Shown one piece after another: positions 55,829-63,983 of a stretch of 64,000 bases of DNA. The stretch is from positions 27,371-91,370 of the IMG/VR virus record IMGVR_UViG_3300006916_000044; one strand, written 5' to 3'. The stretch's first letter is position 1. Each line of letters opens with the position of its first letter. The notes beneath the pieces are model-generated. The model saw nothing but the letters and a program-made list of their open reading frames with translations. It searched no databases and was not told the origin of the DNA. Both the position numbers and the translations under genes were made by a program. This DNA comes from a virus.

Positions 55829-56424
55829 ACAACATTCTCACTAAAATGATTATTATCTTCTTCTTCTACTCCATCTCTAATCATGTCACAATAGTCAGCA
55901 AGTTGTGATTGCTTAACCTTGGACTGATCAGCTTTGGATATAAAGTATTGACTAGTCTGCATGTACAGATAATCTTTTTGTGCATATTCATTTACATAAC
56001 GTTTAGTTGCATCAATAACTTCATCCCATGTATAGTCATAGTTCTCAAAGAACCATCTAAAATTATTTATTAATGTTTTTACATTAACTCTGGCTGGCTT
56101 ACCGTGTGGTAATTTACCCGCAGGAAATAACTCTCTATACTCTTCTACTTTATCTACATATTCTTTACCCATCAAATGGATATTAGTTTTCTTTTTAGCT
56201 TTAGTAAAATAAGCATTGTATTTAGTTATTATCTCTCTACCTTTATTAGTTATTTTGACATTCTTACCGGGCTCATAGTCTACATATTTTTCAATAACCA
56301 ATCCTTTTATTTCTAAATGAGGATTAATTGTATCAATACTAGTACTATTATCAATTGCATAAAGCAACAAGAGCTGATTCGGAGTAAGTTTGTCTATCAG
56401 GATTTCCTGCATTAGTTCCCACAT
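55825..56424 (-). CDS. Probable replication accessory with winged-helix N-terminus (199 aa)
   Basis: 199 residues. LTPNQLLLLYAID and the following helices look like a small winged helix. The C-terminal part (DEVIDATKRYVNEYA, SQYFISKADQSK) is like helicase loaders of phages. Position directly upstream of the helicase and after the DnaA-like gene supports a loader role, not proven. Starts about 70 bases inside the DnaA-like gene. Confidence 0.6.
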   Translation of the reverse strand: MWELMQEILIDKLTPNQLLLLYAIDNSTSIDTINPHLEIKGLVIEKYVDYEPGKNVKITNKGREIITKYNAYFTKAKKKTNIHLMGKEYVDKVEEYRELFPAGKLPHGKPARVNVKTLINNFRWFFENYDYTWDEVIDATKRYVNEYAQKDYLYMQTSQYFISKADQSKVKQSQLADYCDMIRDGVEEEDNNHFSENVV

Positions 56425-56869
56425 ATTCTTGAATGTATTTTTTTAAGTGTTCATAAATAGCAACATACTCTACATCATTATAACTTCTATAATTTTCTAT
56501 AGTTTTTATACTATGTATAACTGTTGCGTGATTCTTACCTAAGAATCTAGCAATACAACTTTTATTATATCCATACCTCCATGCTAGATAAGAATATAAT
56601 TGTGCCCATATAAGCACATCTCTTTTTCTTGTCTTAAGGTTACGGAGACTTGGATATATTTTAAGATCCTCATCAAACGTATGCATAGCATTTGTTATAA
56701 GAGAAACTATATCTGTTTGATTTAATCTTTCAGGGTTATCAGCTATTGCAATTGTACTTTGAATGCCACCAATCTCTATATTGACTGGGTACTTGTGTTT
56801 ACTTTCAAAAGTTTCAATAAAATGACTGACATCCTGTGCCATTTCAGGTGTTAAAATACTTGGTTTCAT
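56351..56869 (-). CDS. DnaA domain IV-like replication initiator
   Basis: 173 residues from ATG at 56869; the longer TTG start lies in the promoter. The segment LGKNHATVIHSIKTIE (110-125) is the DnaA domain IV signature (helix-turn-helix that binds DnaA boxes). No AAA+ core, so it must bind the origin and recruit others. First gene of the minus-strand replication operon, 12 to 20 bases downstream of a -7 box. Confidence 0.82.
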   Translation of the reverse strand: MKPSILTPEMAQDVSHFIETFESKHKYPVNIEIGGIQSTIAIADNPERLNQTDIVSLITNAMHTFDEDLKIYPSLRNLKTRKRDVLIWAQLYSYLAWRYGYNKSCIARFLGKNHATVIHSIKTIENYRSYNDVEYVAIYEHLKKYIQEYVGTNAGNPDRQTYSESALVALCN

Positions 56870-56887
56870 ACTTGATTTATTAGTTAA

Positions 56888-56895
56888 CAAAGATA
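56888..56895 (-). promoter_or_regulatory. Bacteroidota -7 element for the replication operon
   Basis: TATCTTTG on the minus strand (TAnnTTTG consensus), 19 bases before the ATG of the DnaA-like gene. No clear -33 TTG at the expected distance, so the promoter may be weak or activator dependent. Confidence 0.55.
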
Positions 56896-56916
56896 CAAAA
56901 TTAAACCGTGTTAACC

Positions 56917-56948
56917 TTGTATATATTTAAATTTTATTCCTATCTTTG
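56917..56948 (+). promoter_or_regulatory. Bacteroidota sigma-A promoter (TTG-N21-TAnnTTTG)
   Basis: TTG at 56917-56919 and TATCTTTG at 56941-56948, spaced by 21 bases, the best match in the window to the host housekeeping promoter. It drives the lone plus-strand gene at 56969. Confidence 0.75.
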
Positions 56949-56968
56949 TATCATAAAATAATATTATT

Positions 56969-57457
56969 ATGTCAGAAGAAATAGATAAACAAGCAATCAA
57001 AGAAATGATTGAATTGTCAGAACAATTACCTAATGATACATTTGCTGCAGTACCTGATGAAGATACTGTAGACATAAAAGTTTCAGGTGCATTCAGTAGA
57101 TCAATACAAAAAACATTAGAATATGTTGTTAATAGTGTTGACCCGGATGAAGCAACTAGAGCTTTGGAATATGTTAAAATGGATTATAAAGGAGATGATT
57201 TTGATAAAGAAAAAGTTTGTGACTTAGATGTAGCAGTATGGACACTCATGATGTTAGTCAATGAGTTTAATGCACAAGCAGGACTACAAAAGAAAACTAA
57301 AATCTATGATAGAAAACATTTTCTTGAAGCACTAATGGGCAATGCTGATCCAGCTGTACCATTAGATGATGATGCAATTGCATTAAGAATCAAAGTAGCT
57401 AATGAAGAGTCACAAAAATTATTGAAGGAAGAAAAAAAGAAGGGCAAGAAGAAATGA
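56969..57457 (+). CDS. Lone plus-strand early protein (162 aa), unknown
   Basis: 162 residues, acidic N-terminus (IDKQAIKEMIELSEQLPNDTFAAVPDEDTVD) and Lys-rich C-terminus. No known motif. It is the only plus-strand gene among the replication genes and has the strongest host promoter in the window, so it may be expressed very early, perhaps as regulator. It ends 15 bases before a convergent gene. Confidence 0.75.
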   Translation: MSEEIDKQAIKEMIELSEQLPNDTFAAVPDEDTVDIKVSGAFSRSIQKTLEYVVNSVDPDEATRALEYVKMDYKGDDFDKEKVCDLDVAVWTLMMLVNEFNAQAGLQKKTKIYDRKHFLEALMGNADPAVPLDDDAIALRIKVANEESQKLLKEEKKKGKKK

Positions 57458-57472
57458 TATTCATGATAGTGA

Positions 57473-57844
57473 TTAACGTACATTACAACCTACGAAATCA
57501 CCAATAGCAATACATGACTGTATAGCTGCATTTAAATCATCTGTATCACAATCAGCAAATGATTTACATTCACCGTCAATACAAAGTCCTGCTCTTTCTT
57601 TAACTTCATTCTTTAAAGGTTCAAAGTCCATGCCAGTGTCATTAGATATTTGTCTAATCATGGCATGGATTCTTTTTTTCTGTGCATATGTTGCATCTTT
57701 ACTTTGTACCTCTATAGTTATGCTAACCTTAGCACCGTCAGGTAATTCAGCTAACATATCATTATATTCTTTTTCTTTAACAGACAACTGATGTTTCCAT
57801 TCACCATTTGTTTTTATTAATATACTATTGAATAATCCTTTCAT
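57473..57844 (-). CDS. NinB-like recombination accessory? (123 aa)
   Basis: 123 residues. The core ATYAQKKRIHAMIRQISNDTG and the end NAAIQSCIAIGDFVGCNVR remind of phage NinB/Orf recombination helpers, but no motif is decisive. The start overlaps the 23-residue gene (ATGA). Marked tentative. Confidence 0.6.
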   Translation of the reverse strand: MKGLFNSILIKTNGEWKHQLSVKEKEYNDMLAELPDGAKVSITIEVQSKDATYAQKKRIHAMIRQISNDTGMDFEPLKNEVKERAGLCIDGECKSFADCDTDDLNAAIQSCIAIGDFVGCNVR

Positions 57845-57912
57845 TTTAATTTAATTATATGTGTACCAGGTTGTTCATCACCCGGATCACTTATTATTAT
57901 TTTAATAGTCAT
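57841..57912 (-). CDS. Tiny protein (23 aa), overlapping both neighbours
   Basis: ATG at 57912 within the end of the gene at 57902, stop TGA overlapping the ATG of the 123-residue gene (ATGA). Product MTIKIIISDPGDEQPGTHI... is plausible for a beta hairpin. It fills the whole gap exactly with coupled starts, the main evidence. Confidence 0.45.
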   Translation of the reverse strand: MTIKIIISDPGDEQPGTHIIKLK

Positions 57913-58162
57913 CAGGATCTGGTTCATCATTTTTTATTTCTTCTATAATAGTTTCTATAATTAATTCATAATCAAATCCTTGATCTAATATATCCATTAC
58001 ATCTACTGTAACAGTGTTACCATTCTTGTCTTCAAGTGTAGCCCATACTTTCTGTATATCTACAGATAAACTTGAACCAGGATGATCATAAGTTTCTTTC
58101 TCGCCTGGTTCATATGTACACTCAAATTCTAGGTCTTCTATATATGATGTCCATTTATGCAT
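57902..58162 (-). CDS. Acidic small protein (86 aa), unknown
   Basis: 86 residues, beta-rich (YIEDLEFECTYEPGEKETYDHPGSSLSVDIQ), acidic end. No family recognised. Overlaps the zinc-ribbon gene by eight bases. Confidence 0.65.
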   Translation of the reverse strand: MHKWTSYIEDLEFECTYEPGEKETYDHPGSSLSVDIQKVWATLEDKNGNTVTVDVMDILDQGFDYELIIETIIEEIKNDEPDPDDY

Positions 58163-58379
58163 ATCTTACTGTATTTGCATTTACTAATACAAATTTTTGT
58201 CCACATCCCTGTGATAAACAATTTATATCAGTAGTTGATTTATATAATAAAGTTTTATTAAAACAATTAGGGCAAGGTATGTGCAATATAGGCTCAGTTG
58301 TTATACCAGCGTGTATTATTTCTAGTTTTTTTAACTCACGTTCTCTCTCTTCCATAAAGAGTTCTTTCATTCTACCCAT
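58155..58379 (-). CDS. Zinc-ribbon protein (74 aa)
   Basis: 74 residues. CPNC at 36-39 and a later C and C (CLSQGCGQKF) form a treble/zinc ribbon; the N-terminal half is a charged helix. May bind RNA, DNA or the polymerase. Overlaps the helicase gene by eight bases. Confidence 0.7.
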   Translation of the reverse strand: MGRMKELFMEERERELKKLEIIHAGITTEPILHIPCPNCFNKTLLYKSTTDINCLSQGCGQKFVLVNANTVRYA

Positions 58380-59475
58380 TTAATTGTTGTTTAGTTGGTT
58401 CAAAATATTTAATTTTATCATTAGAAAAATCAGCTAATGCTTTCTTAACCCACTGTTGATCAATGGTATCCTTATAACATAAGATATGACACATTGCTGT
58501 CTCATCAGGATTAAGTCTTAGTAGTCTACCTATTCTTTGTGCTGATTTCCTTTCGTTACCATATGCATGCATAATGATACCACTACGTAAACCAGGAATA
58601 GAAACCCCTTCACTAAGCTGTAAAACACAAGAAAGCTTATCAATTGTCCCATTGCTAAATAATTCTAAATTGTTATCACTATTCTTATTCTTTGAATGAT
58701 AGCTGTGATCACACATTTTATCTGCTTGTTTCTGTGTGTTTGCAAAAATAATACATTTATCTTTTATGATACTCATAAGTTGTTTTGTATATTTTTCTTT
58801 AGACACATAAGTTTGCAGTGCTTTCATTCTCATAATAGATGCTAGTTGTTTAGCTCTCATAGTTGGAGCGTCATCAACATTACCCGTATGATATTCATAG
58901 TCTTTTACTTCTGATGTATACCACATACCACCATCTCTTTTCTTTTTAGGTATGTTTCTATTATTATCAAGAGGTAACATATGTACTATAATTCTATAAT
59001 CATTAAGTATATTATTACTAGTAGCATCATCAACCTTAAAGTTATATACTATAGGGCAGAATTCATTTACTAATAATTCTTTTTCACCATACACTGGTGG
59101 TGTACCTGTTAATCCAAGTATCTTACCAGCATATCTATCAAGAAAATCCTTATGACTATACAAGAGACTATGACATTCATCTAAATATACTATATCAAAC
59201 TCATTAGGATTTTGTTTGTGTAAAGATAAATAAGTTGTAAACTTAATGTGATCTAATAAATGTGTTGCATTCATTTTTTCACATTCATCTTTCCAAGCTT
59301 TCATAATAGTTTTCTTTGGTGCTACAACTAGATAAGAACTAAACTGATTAAAGTTTTCCATCATATGTTGTAATGCTATACGTGTTTTACCAACACCCAT
59401 AGATATAGCCAGGCCACATCTATGGTGTTGATTAACTATGTCTAATGCTTCAGATTGTACTTCACTTCTTCCCAT
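58372..59475 (-). CDS. SF2 DNA helicase (UvsW/DEAD-like)
   Basis: 367 residues. Motif I SMGVGKT (25-31), II DECH (99-102), III LTGTPP (122-127), VI QRIGRLLR in the second RecA domain. Relatives such as UvsW act on branched DNA, R-loops and stalled forks. Compact: lacks large N-terminal extensions. Confidence 0.88.
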   Translation of the reverse strand: MGRSEVQSEALDIVNQHHRCGLAISMGVGKTRIALQHMMENFNQFSSYLVVAPKKTIMKAWKDECEKMNATHLLDHIKFTTYLSLHKQNPNEFDIVYLDECHSLLYSHKDFLDRYAGKILGLTGTPPVYGEKELLVNEFCPIVYNFKVDDATSNNILNDYRIIVHMLPLDNNRNIPKKKRDGGMWYTSEVKDYEYHTGNVDDAPTMRAKQLASIMRMKALQTYVSKEKYTKQLMSIIKDKCIIFANTQKQADKMCDHSYHSKNKNSDNNLELFSNGTIDKLSCVLQLSEGVSIPGLRSGIIMHAYGNERKSAQRIGRLLRLNPDETAMCHILCYKDTIDQQWVKKALADFSNDKIKYFEPTKQQLNG

Positions 59476-59674
59476 TCCAAAAATTTAAAGCTACAGTTAT
59501 TAAATCTGTTTTAGTTAGTTTATGTAATAAAGTATACATCTCTTCTGTATCATATTTATCTAAAGGTTTGTGATCCTTTAGTTTCATATCTGGATTTATT
59601 AATTGATGTGTTACTTTTTTACTTAGTATAAGTTCTTCTGATATTTTATCTATTTCATTATTTAAGCTGCTCAT
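59462..59674 (-). CDS. Small helical protein (70 aa)
   Basis: 70 residues, charged and helical, in an operon with overlapping ends on both sides. No motif recognised. Confidence 0.55.
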   Translation of the reverse strand: MSSLNNEIDKISEELILSKKVTHQLINPDMKLKDHKPLDKYDTEEMYTLLHKLTKTDLITVALNFWNGKK

Positions 59675-59852
59675 ATGTGATATTATTTTTTTTCATTATT
59701 GATTCTAACTTCTTTTCTAACGTTGATTTGTTAGGCTTTGTTGGTTCCCAAGGATTATTCTTATGTAAAGAACTATCTCCTGTTGTATGCACACCCTTGA
59801 TCTTATCTATTGTATGCTTCAGGTTTTTACAAACCTCTATAACTTTATTCAT
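59658..59852 (-). CDS. Small protein (64 aa), unknown
   Basis: 64 residues. Middle Pro/Asn-rich (KNNPWEPTKPNKS), basic C-terminal helix. Overlaps both neighbours. No family recognised. Confidence 0.55.
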   Translation of the reverse strand: MNKVIEVCKNLKHTIDKIKGVHTTGDSSLHKNNPWEPTKPNKSTLEKKLESIMKKNNITYEQLK

Positions 59853-60279
59853 TTGATTTTGATTTTTTATTACTAAATCCTAATTGCTCTGACTCAGTAG
59901 GATTCTCTTCTATCCAATTGTGACATGTCCTACATACTGATAACCAAGTAGTTGGGTCATTTAAATATTTACCACGTCCTTTCATATGATGGACATCAGT
60001 AGATTGTAAACTACAACCAGGTAATGATGCTTGACAGAGTGGATACTTCTCTAAGAATGTTCTTCTTAACTTGTTGTAGATAGTAAGTTGAGCAGACATC
60101 TTAGAAGAAACTTTCTTTATTGGTTTTGTATTCTTTTTCAACACCGGTTTAGGTTTGATTGAGTTTACTTTACCCTTTATTCTATGCCAACATGACTTAC
60201 AATAACGGTTACCTGATTGATTCTTCCAGATGTACTGCTCAGACTTACAGCCTACACACAGTTTCTTTTTGGCCTGCAT
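59845..60279 (-). CDS. HNH endonuclease with N-terminal zinc ribbon (NinG-like)
   Basis: 144 residues. A CVGC...CKSC zinc ribbon near the start, then a basic linker and an HNH core DVHHMKGRGKYLNDPTTW and SVCRTCHNWIE with paired Cys. Resembles phage NinG-type recombination nucleases. May cut DNA junctions or host DNA. Confidence 0.8.
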   Translation of the reverse strand: MQAKKKLCVGCKSEQYIWKNQSGNRYCKSCWHRIKGKVNSIKPKPVLKKNTKPIKKVSSKMSAQLTIYNKLRRTFLEKYPLCQASLPGCSLQSTDVHHMKGRGKYLNDPTTWLSVCRTCHNWIEENPTESEQLGFSNKKSKSNE

Positions 60280-60773
60280 TATCTATTTATTAAATAGTTT
60301 TTAGGTAGCAAACCTTCAGACATAAACTTGATAACTAAATCTTCATATGTTATGTCTAAATCTTTTAGAGTCATTTTGTTTATGAACTTTGGGTCAACGT
60401 TATTGACATCTTCATTTACAAAATGTTTAGCTAATGGACTGTGGTGAAACAGTTTGAATACTTCATTAGCTTGCTTGTTACATATAACTTGTTTCCAAGT
60501 ATTGATAACAGATTGAGCACGTCTCCATACTCTTTTGATTCTTCTCTTTTTATCCCAGTGCATTTTTTCTAATTCTTCATGTGTGTAAACATTGAGACCG
60601 TGTAACACTCTTTTAAAAAGGAAGTGTTGTCTTTGTGACAATTGGCTGTATACTATTTGTTGTGTAAGATCTTTGGTTAATGTTTGATATTCACTAAGTA
60701 TACCTAGGTAGTTTAACTTATTTTCAAATCTTGTTTGTGCCAGCTTTGCTAGCTGCTCTTTTTTAATGTGCAT
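60279..60773 (-). CDS. Unknown basic helical protein (164 aa)
   Basis: 164 residues, high Lys/Arg/His, all-helical by composition (KKRRIKRVWRRAQSVINTWKQV). Directly upstream of the HNH gene with one base shared. Possibly a DNA-binding partner of the nuclease. No family recognised. Confidence 0.65.
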   Translation of the reverse strand: MHIKKEQLAKLAQTRFENKLNYLGILSEYQTLTKDLTQQIVYSQLSQRQHFLFKRVLHGLNVYTHEELEKMHWDKKRRIKRVWRRAQSVINTWKQVICNKQANEVFKLFHHSPLAKHFVNEDVNNVDPKFINKMTLKDLDITYEDLVIKFMSEGLLPKNYLINR

Positions 60774-60806
60774 TTGTTTAATTATTTTTTATTAATACTT
60801 TACTAG

Positions 60807-60849
60807 ATATAAAATAAAAGAGAGCAACTAGAATTAACTAGTTACTCTC
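60807..60849 (-). terminator. Intrinsic terminator-like hairpin
   Basis: On the minus strand GAGAGTAACTAG pairs with CTAGTTGCTCTC with one mismatch, loop TTAATT, followed by a T-rich stretch (TTTTATTTT). Positioned after the gene ending at 60882. Confidence 0.75.
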
Positions 60850-60881
60850 AATCATTAGCAATGTTATAGGTTCGCTACTCC

Positions 60882-61529
60882 TTATAGTGTGAATACATTT
60901 TCTTCTACTTCAACTTCTTCTTCAACAGTATCCTCAACAGTTAACTCATCATGCTCATCTTCATCTGGATCAGCAGGAGTTTCTAATGCTTCAGCTTCTA
61001 CTTCAGCAATAGCATCTTCTAAATCTACTTGATTCTCATCAATAGGATCTTCTGATTCTTCTGTGTCAGAAACTTTTGCAGCCATTAAGTCTTCCATTGA
61101 TGCTGCATTAGCTTCACGGATAGACTCACCGTTGTTATGTGCAATTAGTTCATCTTCTTGTGTACCTGTTGCATCATACTTAGTAGTTCTATAGATTGGT
61201 TGACCATCTATACAACATACTATACCAGTATTACCTGCCATTTTCAAATCTCTATCAGGATTATTCTTATTAAAAGGTGTTAATGATTCTTTAATAACAA
61301 TATTACCAGGTAACTTCTTAAACTTTTTAATACCTGAAGCAATTAACTCTTCAGTCTTACCATGTATAAGTGCTGTAACTTGTTTTGTTTGCAACCATCC
61401 GTTGCTGTTGATCATTGTTCTTTCTTGAGATAGTCTAATGTGAGCATATTCTGCGTTATTTTTAGACACTCTGATTGCGTTGTTCATGTCATCTTTGACA
61501 ATCACAACTGATTGGTTTTTAAAATTCAT
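60882..61529 (-). CDS. Protein with very acidic C-terminus (215 aa)
   Basis: The first 150 residues are mixed alpha/beta (QSVVIVKDDMNNAIRVSKNNAEYAHIRLSQE). The last 65 are mostly Glu, Asp, Ala and Val (VDLEDAIAEVEAEALETPADPDEDE). The acidic tail is DNA-mimic-like, so it could bind DNA-interacting host proteins. Followed by a terminator. No family recognised. Confidence 0.7.
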   Translation of the reverse strand: MNFKNQSVVIVKDDMNNAIRVSKNNAEYAHIRLSQERTMINSNGWLQTKQVTALIHGKTEELIASGIKKFKKLPGNIVIKESLTPFNKNNPDRDLKMAGNTGIVCCIDGQPIYRTTKYDATGTQEDELIAHNNGESIREANAASMEDLMAAKVSDTEESEDPIDENQVDLEDAIAEVEAEALETPADPDEDEHDELTVEDTVEEEVEVEENVFTL

Positions 61530-61562
61530 TTGTTTAATTTTATTTAAATACTCAGATTAATA

Positions 61563-61820
61563 TTATATGTCTTCTTTCTCATGGTCATAATAATCTTCTA
61601 ACTTTTCTTCATCAGTAACATTATATAATGCATGTGGATCTTCTACCACACGTTCTTCTTTAGTTGCTTTACTGGAGAATGGTTTATAAAAAGGATTATT
61701 TATTTCCATTAGTTGTGAAGGACTAAGACATTCAAGGTCCCTCAATTGTTCATCAGTCATATCAAGATATGCTTCTGTTGATATTTCTATAGTGTGTCCG
61801 TTGGCTAGTTGTAATAACAT
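61563..61820 (-). CDS. Small acidic protein (85 aa)
   Basis: 85 residues, Glu/Asp-rich C-terminus (DEEKLEDYYDHEKEDI). The N-terminus (MLLQLANGHTIEISTEAYLDMTDEQLRDLECL) looks like a short helix pair. Own promoter candidate at 61841-61848. Confidence 0.6.
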   Translation of the reverse strand: MLLQLANGHTIEISTEAYLDMTDEQLRDLECLSPSQLMEINNPFYKPFSSKATKEERVVEDPHALYNVTDEEKLEDYYDHEKEDI

Positions 61821-61840
61821 CTTATTAATATTTTTACTTA

Positions 61841-61848
61841 CAAAAATA
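61841..61848 (-). promoter_or_regulatory. Candidate Bacteroidota -7 box
   Basis: TATTTTTG on the minus strand, 20 bases before the ATG at 61820. No convincing -33 element. Lies in a 98-base gap without ORF. Confidence 0.45.
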
Positions 61849-61918
61849 TCAATAGTATATGAGAACTCTATTACCTTTGACTCACTAATTTTAAAATATA
61901 TTGTAGTATTATAGCTAT

Positions 61919-62416
61919 CTAAGAATTTAATTCATATAGATTCTCTAAAGTATTAGCTAATTTACTTGATTTTATTATTGAAACCGGATACATATGTATA
62001 ATATTAACAGTATTTTCTGTTGATTTAATCATTAAATCATCATTAATACCATAAGATGTGATCCTAAAATCAGATGCATACGGATTAAAATCTCCATATG
62101 ATCCGCTGCTTTTAACTTGGCCTAAGTATAACAGTTGACCATTATAATTATATACTAAACCTTTATCTAGAAGACAAGAGTAATCACCTAGTTCTTTTAG
62201 TTTATAACTTTTATGTATTTCATATAGAACATAGTCTCCTTCTTTAAATATATATATTTTAGGTTTATGCAATGCGTAATGTAATAACATATTTATATGT
62301 GACTCACCCCAAATAAGCATGCTTTTAGCTAAAAACATTTTAACTTCTTGAGGTAAGTCATCATTTAATACATTATCTGCAACTAATTTTGCTGATAAAT
62401 TATTATCTAATTCCAT
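61919..62416 (-). CDS. Unknown protein (165 aa)
   Basis: 165 residues. Helical N-terminus then strands (PKIYIFKEGDYVLYEIHKSYKLKEL) of an SH3-like or beta-barrel character. No recognised motif. ATG overlaps previous stop. Confidence 0.65.
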   Translation of the reverse strand: MELDNNLSAKLVADNVLNDDLPQEVKMFLAKSMLIWGESHINMLLHYALHKPKIYIFKEGDYVLYEIHKSYKLKELGDYSCLLDKGLVYNYNGQLLYLGQVKSSGSYGDFNPYASDFRITSYGINDDLMIKSTENTVNIIHMYPVSIIKSSKLANTLENLYELNS

Positions 62417-62742
62417 TATACAAAAACTGTTTTATGAATATCATCTACTCTTGCAATAATTTTATTTTGCGTTGATGTAGGTATATCCTTATCAAAGACT
62501 AACTCTTTTAACAATTGAATACAACCAACAAGCTTTGAGTTTGATACTTGAAGTTGTCCTTCTACTTCTACTATAGCTTCTATTTGTCTTTGTATTCTTT
62601 TTTGTACTGAATTAATAAGTTTAGGAACTTGTAATTCTTTATCTTCATTGTAACCTTTGACTAACTTATCATGTAACTCAGTCATAGGTTTTATTGTCTC
62701 TGGCACATCTGGCCCATTTATATACTGAAAATCTTCTACCAT
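62416..62742 (-). CDS. Helical coiled-coil protein (108 aa)
   Basis: 108 residues with long helix (KLINSVQKRIQRQIEAIVEVEGQL). Overlaps both neighbours. No family recognised. Confidence 0.6.
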   Translation of the reverse strand: MVEDFQYINGPDVPETIKPMTELHDKLVKGYNEDKELQVPKLINSVQKRIQRQIEAIVEVEGQLQVSNSKLVGCIQLLKELVFDKDIPTSTQNKIIARVDDIHKTVFV

Positions 62743-63254
62743 ATTCTTTTATTTTTTAAGTTTATTGTTAAATGATTATCTAATCTATCTTTCTCTGCCA
62801 TATGTAATAATACTACAAAGTTATCTCTAACCTTGTTTATTATTTCTTTTTGCTCTGTTTTCATATCTCTAATCATATTTATCTGATCATAATTATCTAT
62901 GAAACTCATTCCTTCTTTATTAGGACATTGAATAAAGTATTCAATAGCACCCCAACTAAATACTCTCATAGTTAGTTTACCAAAGTTACTATAAATACCT
63001 TCTATTTCTAGTGTGTCAGCGGTTGCATGATTATCTTTAAATAAATCTCTGATCCACTTTCTATTAAAATAGTTGTTAAGGTTAAACTCATATCTTGTTA
63101 TACCTTTTTTAATATCATATATCTGACCAACATAAGTACTATACATTTGATTGTACCACCAAAAGTTATTCTTGTCATGCTGTATATTAGTTATGTTACC
63201 TTTAAATAATGATTTCTTAGCTACCAAAGAAGTCGGTCTCTCCATATCCATCAT
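62736..63254 (-). CDS. Unknown protein (172 aa), start reassigned
   Basis: I place the start at 63254 (MMDMERPTSL) because the longer reading (from 63347) overlaps the 52-residue gene by more than 100 bases. The body is alpha/beta with many aromatic residues (FWWYNQMYSTYVGQIYDIKKG). No family recognised. Confidence 0.6.
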   Translation of the reverse strand: MMDMERPTSLVAKKSLFKGNITNIQHDKNNFWWYNQMYSTYVGQIYDIKKGITRYEFNLNNYFNRKWIRDLFKDNHATADTLEIEGIYSNFGKLTMRVFSWGAIEYFIQCPNKEGMSFIDNYDQINMIRDMKTEQKEIINKVRDNFVVLLHMAEKDRLDNHLTINLKNKRIW

Positions 63255-63375
63255 CAATTCTTCCTCTATCTTTGTATCTATTGTACTTTTTTTTAGGTTT
63301 CCCTTCAGTATGTTTTTTATACTTTCTATTAATTTTCTTGTTTTCATTTTTCTTTTTTTTAAATTTATTTTTCAT
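63217..63375 (-). CDS. Small very basic protein (52 aa)
   Basis: The ATG overlaps the previous stop (ATGA). 19 Lys/Arg in 52 residues in the first 40, then a polar end (DDGYGETDFFGS). Translational coupling supports it over the alternative longer start of the next gene. Confidence 0.5.
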   Translation of the reverse strand: MKNKFKKKKNENKKINRKYKKHTEGKPKKKYNRYKDRGRIDDGYGETDFFGS

Positions 63376-63482
63376 TTTAGTGCGGTTATCATTAACATAA
63401 TAATACCAAGAAAGTATATTCCTACTATAAGTAAGAACATAACTCTCCTGTATTTGTGAACCAAAAACATTAGTTTTTTCAT
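63372..63482 (-). CDS. Small membrane protein (36 aa)
   Basis: Basic start (MKKLMFLVHKYRR) followed by one helix (FLLIVGIYFLGIIMLMITAL). ATGA overlaps with genes on both sides. Similar in style to the tiny membrane proteins at 40485-40734. Confidence 0.6.
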   Translation of the reverse strand: MKKLMFLVHKYRRVMFLLIVGIYFLGIIMLMITALK

Positions 63483-63889
63483 TGCTTTATAAGTTTTGAT
63501 ATTTTTACGAGTAACTTTTCTAGTTCTTCAACTGATAAGTAACAATACGGATCTGTCCATTCATGAAGTATTCCTTCATCATCTACTATATTACCATCTT
63601 CATTAAGAACAGCACATTCATATTGACCTGGTTCAGCAAATGCATTATTACCACTAATAATAGATGCTTGAAAACCATTGTCAAAACATACATGTGATCT
63701 AACCATTGCGCTTATAACTTTATTGCTTGGACCCATATAAGCATAATCTTTTATCCATGTTAGGTATCTAAACTCTGTAGTGTTGTCAGGATGTGTGTAC
63801 TTATATACACCATCTTCTGTTACTTCACCAATAACATTTAGTGTCTCATGGTGATCTATGTGTTTTAATTTTCCTCTGTATTGTTTCAT
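63479..63889 (-). CDS. Unknown protein (136 aa)
   Basis: 136 residues, beta-rich front (GKLKHIDHHETLNVIGEVTEDGVYKY) and a helix at the end. The first gene of the minus operon at the right edge, preceded by a hairpin region. No family recognised. Confidence 0.65.
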   Translation of the reverse strand: MKQYRGKLKHIDHHETLNVIGEVTEDGVYKYTHPDNTTEFRYLTWIKDYAYMGPSNKVISAMVRSHVCFDNGFQASIISGNNAFAEPGQYECAVLNEDGNIVDDEGILHEWTDPYCYLSVEELEKLLVKISKLIKQ

Positions 63890-63915
63890 AATTATATTTT
63901 TTGCGTGTAAGTTGG

Positions 63916-63983
63916 GTTACTAGTATTAATCTATATAGAGAGAAGATACACCTTCTCACTATATTGACAGCTCTCAGAGTAAC
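63916..63983. other. Strong hairpin region upstream of the leftward operon
   Basis: A 13-base stem with one mismatch (63933-63945 with 63952-63964) and a six-base loop. It is flanked by GTTACT/AGTAAC arms and by a direct repeat ACTAGTAT (63919-63926, 63982-63989). No ORF here. May be a leader structure or a protein-binding site. Window ends before it can be judged. Confidence 0.5.
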
